Assembly (NCBI GenBank): GCA_030653385.1
Contig: JAURZM010000076.1
Coordinates: forward strand, 162,729-226,728
From: Rubrivivax sp.
GTDB taxonomy: Bacteria > Pseudomonadota > Gammaproteobacteria > Burkholderiales > Burkholderiaceae_C
Reading direction: 5' to 3'
Length of the DNA: 64,000 nt
The notes under the pieces were generated by a model. The model had not been told where the DNA came from. It saw nothing but the letters and a program-made list of their open reading frames with translations, and made no database searches. The translations under genes and the position numbers were made by a program. Below, piece after piece: positions 37,893-44,936 of the stretch; position 1 is the first letter of the stretch, and each line of letters starts with the position of its first letter.

Positions 37893-38159
37893 TCACGGTG
37901 TTGGCACCCGAAGCCGGCCGCGGAAGACACACACCGCGTAGCAGGACTGTGCGCCGTTGCGGCCGGCTTGTTTGTCGAAGCCGATCACATCCGGCTCCCC
38001 GCCCGAGGTTTCCATCCGATGCAGCACCTTCAGCGCTTCGGGACGGCCTGCGAGAGCGGCTTGCACGGCGGGCCAGACAAGCCCTTTGAGTCGCTGCATG
38101 TTTTGCTCGAATCGTTGCTTCAGCAACTGAAGCAAGGGGTCGCGATCTTGTGCTTTCAT
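37893..38159 (-). pseudogene. Truncated DUF4256-family gene
   Basis: 88 codons remain. Residues 1-66 match the start of DUF4256 proteins: LLQLLKQRFEQNMQRLKGLV, then EALKVLHRMETSGGEPDVIG and FDKQAGRNGAQ. Members of the family are usually about 180 residues and continue with a Cys/Tyr-rich core; here the frame passes into unrelated sequence (CVFRGRLRVPTP) and stops. The rest of the domain is not found before the methyltransferase gene, so a deletion or frameshift has probably removed it. The recognisable part ends at about 37950. Confidence 0.6.
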
Positions 38160-38371
38160 CGGTGCAAAGGCTTCAGCAAGGATGAGGTGGCGCCAGGGTG
38201 GTGAGCGGCCGCCTGCGTCGCGAGCGACGCCCGCAAGCCGTGCTGGCGCCAGGGCACGCAGAATTTACCGCGTTTGCATCCGTCCGCAGCAGGGATCCGG
38301 CCCCAATGCCGCAGCCCGGGGCGGGCAGAGCTGTACCGTGTGCCAACACCCCGGCGCCGCGCAGCTTGCAG

Positions 38372-39889
38372 CTACAGCAGCGGTTCAACCGTGCGCGCCA
38401 GCCACTCCATGAGACGCGAAGCCAGGCCGCGTGCCTGCCAGGTGCGCAAGACAACTTCCTGGCTGGCCTGCACGTCGCGTGCAAAGAGGCTTTCCATCTC
38501 GGCGCCGAACTCATCGCCCAGCACAACCACGTCGAGCTCGTGGTTGCCGTCGATGCTGCGGCCGTCGAGGTTGCTCGAGCCGACACTGGAAAACACGCCG
38601 TCGACCACCGCGGTCTTGGCGTGCATCACCGCGTGGTGCATCTCGTGGATGCGCACGCCTGCGCGCAGCATGCCCTCGTAGTAGCTGCGCGCGGCGTGCA
38701 TGACCAACTTCACGTCGCTGCGGCCCGGCAGCACCAGTTGCACCTCGACACCACGCTGGGCGGCCTGGCTGAGCGCGTCGACGATGGCGTCGCCGGGAGC
38801 GAAATAGGCCATCGTGATGGACACGCTGCGCTGTGCTGCGCCGATGGCCGCCAGCAGGGCGCTGTAGGAGCGGTTCAGGCCCTCGCGCGGGTCGCTGGCC
38901 GCGATCTTGACCACACGCGAGCCTGGCTTGGCGACGCGGGGTGGTGGCGCCGGGGGCAGGGCGCCCGGGCACCGCTGTTCCTGCCAGGTCTGTCGGAATG
39001 CCGCGGCCATGGGCTGCACTGCCGGGCCCTGCAGTTCCACCTGGGTGTCGCGCCAGCCGCTGAGCAGGGCTTCATCATCAAGCTGCCTGGGCGGGCTGTC
39101 GCGCACCTTGCCCGAGCCGCGAGAGCCGCCGATACCGCCCGAGCCGCCCGAGCCGCTCGACCCCCCCGAGCCCGAGGCGTAGACATTGCTGAGATTGATG
39201 CCGCCCGTGAAGGCGAAGTCGCTGTCGACCACCAGCACCTTGCGGTGGTTGCGGTGCCAGGGGCGCCAGGGCGACACACGTTCGGTGGGCACGATGGGGT
39301 TGAACGCACAGACCTGCACACCCCCGGCACGCAGGCGCTCGAAAAAGGCGGGGTCGCTTTCCATCGAGCCGATGCTGTCGTAAAGCAGGGCCACCGCTAC
39401 GCCCTGGGCCGCCTTGTGCATCAGCAGCGTGGCAAAGTCGGCCGCCACGCCTTTGTCCTCGACGATGTACATCTCGAGCAGCACCCGGTGCCGGGCTTGC
39501 GAGATGGCTTGCCGCATCGCGGCGAAGGTTTGCGGCCCGTCGATGAGCAGGCGGGCGGCGTTGCCCCGGTACAAGTCGGCTTCACCGCGCAGGGCCAGCG
39601 CAGCCAATTGGCGTTCGAACAGCACCGGGCGACCTTCCGATTCGACCCGGCGCAAGACCTGCGCCTTTGCCACCGCAGAGACAGGTCCATCACGGCCGTG
39701 CACCACCGTTGCAGCACGCACCTGAGCCGATGGCTGCGCGGTCACTGCGCCGGCCGGGGGGCTGGTCAGCCGTGTGTCACCACGACCCGGTAGCTCAGCG
39801 CAGGCCGTCAGCAGGGCCACGCCAGCGGCAATGGCGAGCCATCGCCTCGTGGCCTGGAGTGGCTCTGCGCCTGTGCCCTTCCCGTGCAT
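38372..39889 (-). CDS. Lipoprotein-type phospholipase D / cardiolipin synthase-like protein
   Basis: 505 residues. A signal peptide with lipobox LLTAC (Cys about residue 30) suggests periplasmic membrane anchoring, unlike ordinary cardiolipin synthases. HKD motifs are intact: NHRKVLVVDSDFAFTGGINL (about 220) and MHAKTAVVDGVFSSVGSSNL (about 435). Directly after the first motif lies a low-complexity Gly/Ser insert of about 24 residues (ASGSGGSSGSGG and on). Family members of this ClsC/YmdC-like shape remodel phospholipids. It lies 19 bp behind the OmpA lipoprotein gene, probably in one operon. Confidence 0.88.
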   Translation of the reverse strand: MHGKGTGAEPLQATRRWLAIAAGVALLTACAELPGRGDTRLTSPPAGAVTAQPSAQVRAATVVHGRDGPVSAVAKAQVLRRVESEGRPVLFERQLAALALRGEADLYRGNAARLLIDGPQTFAAMRQAISQARHRVLLEMYIVEDKGVAADFATLLMHKAAQGVAVALLYDSIGSMESDPAFFERLRAGGVQVCAFNPIVPTERVSPWRPWHRNHRKVLVVDSDFAFTGGINLSNVYASGSGGSSGSGGSGGIGGSRGSGKVRDSPPRQLDDEALLSGWRDTQVELQGPAVQPMAAAFRQTWQEQRCPGALPPAPPPRVAKPGSRVVKIAASDPREGLNRSYSALLAAIGAAQRSVSITMAYFAPGDAIVDALSQAAQRGVEVQLVLPGRSDVKLVMHAARSYYEGMLRAGVRIHEMHHAVMHAKTAVVDGVFSSVGSSNLDGRSIDGNHELDVVVLGDEFGAEMESLFARDVQASQEVVLRTWQARGLASRLMEWLARTVEPLL

Positions 39890-39908
39890 CGCCTGCGAGG
39901 CGCAGGCC

Positions 39909-40583
39909 TCAGCCCGCGCTGTCGCTCAGGAAGATCTCGACCCGGCGGTTCTGTGCGCGCCCCTGATCGTTGGTGTTGCTGGCCACCGGTTCTCGGGAAC
40001 CCTGGCCGGCCACGCTGATGCGCTGCGACGGCACCCCGCGCGCCACCAGGTAGTCGCGCACACTGCGCGCCCGGTCCAGCGACAGTGGCTCGTTGATCGT
40101 GTCATTGCCGGTCGAATCGGTGTGGCCGATGATCTGCAAGCGCAGGCCGTCGTCGATGTTGCGGCTGACTTCATCGAGCACCGGCCGCATGGCCGGGCGA
40201 ATGGCCGCACTGCCGGTGTCGAAGGACACGTCGCTGGGCACGTTGAGCTTGAGCCGGTCGTCGTTGGTGCGAACCACTTCGACGCCGGTGCCTGCGCTGG
40301 CCCGCTCGACCGCTTTGCGTTTGTCTTCAAGCCGCTTGGACCACAGGTTGCCGGCAACAGCGCCAATGGCGCCGCCGATGACCGCGCCGCGCCCGGCGTT
40401 GCCACCACCCGAGCCCAGGATGGCGCCGCCAACGGCACCCACCGCAGCGCCGGTCCCGGTGCCCTTCTCACGTTCGCTCATCGACTCGCAGCCTGACAAC
40501 ACCAGGGCGCCAACGGCCAAGGCCACGGCGGCAATGCGCAAGGGGCCCGTCTTGGCCGGACTTGTCTTGAGGCGGGTGTTCAT
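39909..40583 (-). CDS. OmpA-family lipoprotein with a glycine-zipper domain
   Basis: 224 residues. Signal peptide with lipobox LSGC (Cys about residue 32), a glycine-zipper (about 42-82: GTGAAVGAVGGAILGSGGGN, then GGAIGAVAGNLW) and a C-terminal OmpA/MotB peptidoglycan-binding domain (about 108-220: VSFDTGSAAIRPAMRPVLDE, IIGHTDSTGNDTINEPLSLD, GQGSREPVASN). It tethers the outer membrane to peptidoglycan, as in YiaD-type proteins. The second ATG (40583) is preferred, because AGGAG is 6 nt before it; the ATG at 40589 touches the ribosome site. Confidence 0.92.
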   Translation of the reverse strand: MNTRLKTSPAKTGPLRIAAVALAVGALVLSGCESMSEREKGTGTGAAVGAVGGAILGSGGGNAGRGAVIGGAIGAVAGNLWSKRLEDKRKAVERASAGTGVEVVRTNDDRLKLNVPSDVSFDTGSAAIRPAMRPVLDEVSRNIDDGLRLQIIGHTDSTGNDTINEPLSLDRARSVRDYLVARGVPSQRISVAGQGSREPVASNTNDQGRAQNRRVEIFLSDSAG

Positions 40584-40754
40584 GTGCATCTCCTGCGGGT
40601 GTGCCGGTTCTTGATGAACCCAAGGCAGGACTGTTGCAGGCTGCCCGGCGGTCTTGCGTCGGACGGCGAGGCGATCGCTTGTAGGAGTGGATGCCGACGT
40701 GACCCTCGACCGTGTTCAGGCGAAGTTGACCGTGGCCGCCTGCGGGCGATCGTG

Positions 40755-40770
40755 ATCACTCTGAAGTGAT
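40755..40770. promoter_or_regulatory. Inverted repeat upstream of the OmpA-phospholipase operon
   Basis: ATCACT-CTGA-AGTGAT is a perfect 6-bp inverted repeat, and GTGATCAC just before it is itself a palindrome. It is in the 283-bp gap between the aldehyde dehydrogenase stop and the OmpA gene start. It may be an operator or a terminator of the aldehyde dehydrogenase gene; sequence alone does not decide. Confidence 0.35.
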
Positions 40771-40866
40771 GTGTTCGGACGCTGCTGGCCGCGCCGCGCA
40801 GTGGCCGTGTTGAGCAAGCTCACCGGGTGGGCGGATGCCCGCTCAGGTCACTACACCAAGCCCGGT

Positions 40867-42285
40867 TCAGAAGGCCTTCATCAGCCTCAGCAGACGCCGC
40901 ATCAGCGGGCTGTAGGGCGGCAGGAACAGGGCCATGCCGTTGAGGCGCGACTGGCGGAACACGGGCGTGAGCTTGCTGAAGGTGTCGAAGCCCCAGCGCC
41001 CGTGGTAGTGCCCCATGCCCGAGGCACCCACTCCCCCGAAGGGCAGTTTTTCCTGCGCGACATGCAGCAGGGTGTCGTTGACCGTCACGCCACCGGCGGG
41101 CATCTTGCGCAGCGCTGCCTGGGTGCGCGTGGTGTCGTGGTCGAACCAATACAGCGCCAGCGGGTGTGGCCGTGCGTTGACGAAGTCGACGGCTTCGTCC
41201 AGCCGGTCGTAGGGCACCAGCGGCAACAAGGGGCCGAAGATTTCTTCGCGCATCACTTCGCAGTCAGCGGGTGGGTCGAGCAGCAGTGCCGGTGCCAGGC
41301 GGTGCCGGGCGTCGTCGTGTGAAACACCGTCGAACAGGTACTCGGTGCGTGCGCCGCGCTCGCCGGCTTCTTCGGCTGCGCCGAGCAGCCGGCGGTAGTG
41401 GCGGTCGTTGATGACGCTGCAGAAATTGACGTCGGCCAGCCCTGCCGGGTAGGCGCGCCGCGCCGCGTCGCGTGCGGCATCCACGAAGGCCTGCAGCTGG
41501 TCACGGGGCAGCAGCACGTAGTCGGGCGCGATGCAGGTCTGGCCGGCGTTGATCAGTTTGCCGACCACGATGCGCTGCACCGCGTGCGCCAAGGGGTAGC
41601 CGGGTGTGATGATGGCGGGCGACTTGCCGCCCAGCTCCAACGTCACCGGTGTCAGGTTGGCTGCGGCAGCGGCCATCACCCGGCGTCCCACCGACGTCGA
41701 GCCCGTGAACAGCAGGTGGTCGAAGGGCAGGGCGCTGAACTGCGCCGCCAGCTCGGGGCCGCCAGTGACGATGGTCAGTTCGTCGGGCGAAAACGCCTGC
41801 GCACACAGGCGCTGCCACAGCGCCGAAAAGCCCGGTGTCAGCTCCGACATCTTCACCATCACGCGGTTGCCGGCGGCCAGCGCCGCCGCCATCGGGCCCA
41901 CGGCCAGGTAGAGCGGGTAGTTCCAGGGCACGATGATGCCGGCCACGCCCAAGGCCTGCGGCAGCAGCTGGGCACGGGCGGGCAAGAACCACTTGCCCAC
42001 GCCGGCGCGGCGCGGTTTCATCCAGCCGCGGCCATGGCGCAGTGCGCCCTTGATCTCTTCCAGGCTGGGCCAGACTTCGGCCAATTCGGTTTCGACCGCC
42101 GGCCGGCCGCCGAAGTCGGCATCGATGGCCTGCGTGATGGCCCCTTCGTTGTCGAGCAGCAGCCGCAGCAGGCGGCGCAGGCGGTCGGCGCGGGTGTCCC
42201 AGCCAGGGCCGGGGTCGGCGGCGTGGGCTGCACGCTGGCGCTCGAAGGCCAGAGTCAAGTCGGTGGGCAGGTCTTGCAGGTTCAT
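40867..42285 (-). CDS. Aldehyde dehydrogenase (coniferyl-aldehyde dehydrogenase type)
   Basis: 472 residues, cytosolic NAD(P)-dependent aldehyde dehydrogenase. Catalytic Cys is in NAGQTCIAPDYVL, the general-base Glu in TLELGGKSPAII, the cofactor region in FTGSTSVGRRVM and the conserved end in EKLPFGGVGASGMGHYHG. The absence of a long N-terminus and the NAGQTCIAPDYVL form point to the coniferyl aldehyde/class 3-like group acting on aromatic or long-chain aldehydes. Single gene; the gap before its start carries a decayed GGDEF gene on the other strand. Confidence 0.92.
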   Translation of the reverse strand: MNLQDLPTDLTLAFERQRAAHAADPGPGWDTRADRLRRLLRLLLDNEGAITQAIDADFGGRPAVETELAEVWPSLEEIKGALRHGRGWMKPRRAGVGKWFLPARAQLLPQALGVAGIIVPWNYPLYLAVGPMAAALAAGNRVMVKMSELTPGFSALWQRLCAQAFSPDELTIVTGGPELAAQFSALPFDHLLFTGSTSVGRRVMAAAAANLTPVTLELGGKSPAIITPGYPLAHAVQRIVVGKLINAGQTCIAPDYVLLPRDQLQAFVDAARDAARRAYPAGLADVNFCSVINDRHYRRLLGAAEEAGERGARTEYLFDGVSHDDARHRLAPALLLDPPADCEVMREEIFGPLLPLVPYDRLDEAVDFVNARPHPLALYWFDHDTTRTQAALRKMPAGGVTVNDTLLHVAQEKLPFGGVGASGMGHYHGRWGFDTFSKLTPVFRQSRLNGMALFLPPYSPLMRRLLRLMKAF

Positions 42286-42355
42286 GGCTTCATCTTAGGC
42301 CTTCGTGGCTTTGGACAGATCGACCACACGCCGCAGCTTGCTGCTGCCCCGCTGC

Positions 42356-42554
42356 TGCACCGGCACCGCGATTGCGGTTACCAACGGCAATCTGCGGGTT
42401 CCGCGCCTGGGCGGCGACGAGCTCGTGGGTCATTGCGCTGTTCCCCGATGACGACCTCGCGGCCCAGGAATGGGTGCAGGCCGCCGACGCCGCGGTGTAC
42501 CTGGCCAAGCGGCAGGGCCGCAACCGCTTTGCGTTCAGCCGACGCTGGCGGGGC
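42356..42554 (+). pseudogene. Decayed GGDEF-domain gene
   Basis: Two pieces of a GGDEF domain survive in different frames. The signature piece LRVPRLGGDELV is read at about 42392-42427, and the C-terminal piece IALFPDDDLAAQEWVQAADA followed by AVYLAKRQGRNRFAFSR is read from 42432. In an intact domain about 45-50 residues separate them; here they nearly touch, so an internal deletion with frameshift has occurred. No N-terminal sensor is left. It would be inactive. Confidence 0.65.
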
Positions 42555-42567
42555 CGCGTCTGGCGCT

Positions 42568-42828
42568 TCAAGCGTCCTGCGCAGCTGCATCGGCACAGCC
42601 TTGTGGCTTGAAGACACGGTCGGTGCTGGCGGGGTAGGCCGCCAGCTTCGAAACCGGCCGCACCGGTCGGCGCACGAGCTCACCGCCGCAGTTCGGGCAG
42701 ATGCCATCGAGCTTGTCGTGTGCGCAGCGGGCACAGAAGGTGCATTCGAAGGAGCAGATCATCGCGCTTCGGTCGGCCGGTGGCAGGTCGACGTTGCAGC
42801 ATTCGCAAGAGGGGCGGAGCTTCAGCAT
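42568..42828 (-). CDS. DUF1272 zinc-ribbon-like protein
   Basis: 86 residues. Typical DUF1272 start MLKLRPSCECCNVDLPPADR, with Cys pairs at CECC, CSFECTFCARCA and CPNCGGELVRRP that should bind two zinc ions. The 15-residue C-terminal extension is non-conserved. Function unknown. It is separated from the cupin gene upstream (same strand) by 50 bp containing a short repeat of CAGGTGACAG. Confidence 0.9.
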   Translation of the reverse strand: MLKLRPSCECCNVDLPPADRSAMICSFECTFCARCAHDKLDGICPNCGGELVRRPVRPVSKLAAYPASTDRVFKPQGCADAAAQDA

Positions 42829-42878
42829 GGGGAACTCTCGGGTTCAGGTGACAGGGGGCAGGTGACAGGTGACAGGCC

Positions 42879-43379
42879 TCAGGGCAACTCGACTCCGGCC
42901 GCGCGGGCTGCGGCGCGCACCGGTTCGGGCCAGTTGATCTGCCCCGGGTCGTGGCCGCTGGCCATGCCCATCAGCCATGCGGCTTCCTGGCCAACGTTGC
43001 GAAAGCCACGCGACACGCCGGGTGGGATGCTGACCGCGTCCCAGCGCTCCAGGCGCAAGCTGCGCAGGCCGCCGGGGCCCCAGAACACCTCCCAGCTGCC
43101 CGACAGCGCGACAAAAACCTCCTGCGTCAGGTGGTTGTGCAGCGGCGCCGACTTGCCGGGTTCGCAGTGCACCAGGTTCAGGTGGAAGCCTTCGGCCGCC
43201 AGCGGGGCGGCGGGCGGCGTGCCCAGTACGCGGTAGGTGGTGCGCTCGCAGCCGGGGATGTGGGCGTCGACGTAGTCGGTGGTGGGTTGCAGGTTTGCAA
43301 AACGCGCCACACGGGCCTCCATGTCGGCCACCGTGGGGTTGGCGTCGGTGATCGGGGCGGTGTTCGAGGGTTCGGGCAT
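42879..43379 (-). CDS. Cupin-domain protein
   Basis: 166 residues with one cupin barrel (about 55-140). Metal-ligand pattern: PGKSAPLHNHLTQEVFVALS (His, His, Glu) and a second strand with RWDAVSIPPGVSRGFRNVG, in which the usual motif-2 His is replaced by Ser/Arg. It may be an oxygenase, isomerase or simple binding protein. ATG 43379 begins a Pro/Asp-rich lead. It is divergent from the SIR2-TIR gene, with 103 bp between them. Confidence 0.82.
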   Translation of the reverse strand: MPEPSNTAPITDANPTVADMEARVARFANLQPTTDYVDAHIPGCERTTYRVLGTPPAAPLAAEGFHLNLVHCEPGKSAPLHNHLTQEVFVALSGSWEVFWGPGGLRSLRLERWDAVSIPPGVSRGFRNVGQEAAWLMGMASGHDPGQINWPEPVRAAARAAGVELP

Positions 43380-43482
43380 GGTGGTTCGGCCTCGGTTGTC
43401 GGCATGGAGAAAAGCCGGCTCGACATGCACGCTACCATCCGCGCCAGCCTGCTTCACGGCGCGTCACCGCGCCGGCCCACCG

Positions 43483-44922
43483 ATGAGCACGAGCCTGCCG
43501 CCTGACGAAGACTTCTGGGACGATCTGCTGGCCCACATCGGCGCGGGGCAGTTGCTGGTCGTCACCGGGCCTGAACTGGTGCAGGTGCCGGCCATGCTGG
43601 CCGACGCGGGTGCCGGTGGGGCAGGCGAAGCCGGTGCGGCTGCCGCCGACCTGCCGCTGGAAGACGTGATCGGCCAGCGCCTGGCCCAGCGCATCGGCCT
43701 CGTGGCGCCCAACCCGCAGGTGCCGTGGACCTTGGACGCGGTGGTGCGCGCCTACGTGGCGGCCCGCGGCCGCGACCAGCAAGAGCGCCTGTACCGCATG
43801 GTGCATGAGCTGCTGCTGGCGCTGAAGCCCGCCCCCGGTGAGGCCTTGCGCACGCTGGCGCGCATCACCGACCTGCGGCTGTTCATCAGCACCACCTTCG
43901 ACAACCTGCTGGCCCAGGCCATCGACGAAGAACGCTTTGGCGGCCAGGCGCTGACACGCAGCTGCGCCTTTTCGCCGCACCAGTCCACCGCCTTGCAACA
44001 GCGCGCCGCGTTGCCACCGGGTGCCGAGCCGGTGGTGTTCAAGCTTTTTGGTGAAGTGTCGTCGGTGCCGCAGTACGCGCTGCACGACGAAGACCTGCTG
44101 GAGTGGTTGCACGCGCTGCTCAGCCAGCAGGCACAGCTGCCCGACTGGGTGGCGGCGGCGCTGCACGGCCAGCCGCTGCTGCTGCTGGGCTGCCGGCTGC
44201 CCGACTGGAGCGGCCGCTTCCTGCTGCGCATGGCCAATGCCCAACGGCTGTCGGCCAGCGGCAAGCAGTTTTTTGTCGTCGGCAGTGCCTTGTCGCAAGA
44301 CCCCGACCTGCTGGCCTTCGTGCGCAGCTGCTGCGGCCCGACCCGGCTGCAGGCGGTGCAGACCGAGCCCGGTGCCTTTGTCGCTGAACTGCACCGGCGC
44401 TGGGCGCTGCGCCAGCCGGTGGCGGCGGTGGGTGCCGTCGCGGCACCTCCGGCGGCCATGGCCGGCCCGCCGCCTGGCAGCATCTTCATCAGTTATGTCC
44501 GCGAAGACGCAGCCGCCGCAGCGCAACTGGCGCAGTCGCTGCGCGACATCGGCGGTGACGTCTGGCTCGACCAGCGCCGCCTGCAGCCCGGCGACGACTG
44601 GGAGGCCGAGATCCTGTCGGGCATCCGCCGTGGCGTGCGCCTCTTCGTGCCCTTGATTTCGCGCCAGACCGAAGCGCGCGAAGGCGGTTATGTGTTCAAG
44701 GAATGGGACGAAGCGGTGCAACGCGCGCGCAGCATGCCGCCGAACCGGCGCTTCATCGTGCCGGTGGTCATCGACGACGCCTATGACGGCAACCCGGCTC
44801 GATTCCAGCAGGTACCCGAACGTTTCATGCAAACCCACTTCGGCTGGGCCCCCGGAGGCCGGCCCGAGGCCAACTTGCTGACCGCGCTGCGCGACGAATT
44901 GCGCGCGATGCGCCGGTCATGA
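43483..44922 (+). CDS. SIR2-like (degenerate) and TIR domain fusion protein
   Basis: 479 residues, soluble. Residues about 10-310 look like the SIR2_2-type domain: FISTTFDNLL (about 134-143) stands where TTNYDxLL is expected, VFKLFGEV (185-192) where KLHG is expected, and LLLLGCRLPDWSGRFLL (232-248) matches the closing motif. The catalytic Asn and His are thus replaced, so NAD-cleaving activity of this half is doubtful. Residues 332-479 form a TIR domain (GSIFISYVREDAAAAAQLAQ, GGDVWLDQRRLQPGDDWEAE) with Glu407 in FKEWDEA as the likely catalytic residue. The following STAND ATPase gene is directly coupled. Probable effector of an immune-like module. Confidence 0.85.
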   Translation: MSTSLPPDEDFWDDLLAHIGAGQLLVVTGPELVQVPAMLADAGAGGAGEAGAAAADLPLEDVIGQRLAQRIGLVAPNPQVPWTLDAVVRAYVAARGRDQQERLYRMVHELLLALKPAPGEALRTLARITDLRLFISTTFDNLLAQAIDEERFGGQALTRSCAFSPHQSTALQQRAALPPGAEPVVFKLFGEVSSVPQYALHDEDLLEWLHALLSQQAQLPDWVAAALHGQPLLLLGCRLPDWSGRFLLRMANAQRLSASGKQFFVVGSALSQDPDLLAFVRSCCGPTRLQAVQTEPGAFVAELHRRWALRQPVAAVGAVAAPPAAMAGPPPGSIFISYVREDAAAAAQLAQSLRDIGGDVWLDQRRLQPGDDWEAEILSGIRRGVRLFVPLISRQTEAREGGYVFKEWDEAVQRARSMPPNRRFIVPVVIDDAYDGNPARFQQVPERFMQTHFGWAPGGRPEANLLTALRDELRAMRRS

Positions 44923-44928
44923 AGGAGG
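44922..44928 (+). promoter_or_regulatory. Perfect Shine-Dalgarno deciding the STAND gene start
   Basis: AAGGAGG overlaps the SIR2-TIR stop codon and lies 8 nt before ATG 44937. The earlier in-frame ATG at 44919 has no ribosome site and would place the Shine-Dalgarno inside its own coding sequence, so 44937 is favoured. Confidence 0.7.
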
Positions 44929-44936
44929 TGCAGCCC

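Noticed and set aside
40714..40733. TGTTCAGGCGAAGTTGACCG as another copy of the stress-type element before the OmpA operon
   Set aside because: The centre is shortened and the right arm is not CGAACA; the match is no better than chance in this GC-rich sequence.
42829..42878. CAGGTGACAG short repeats between the DUF1272 and cupin genes
   Set aside because: Two to three imperfect 10-bp copies with no symmetry; no function can be supported.
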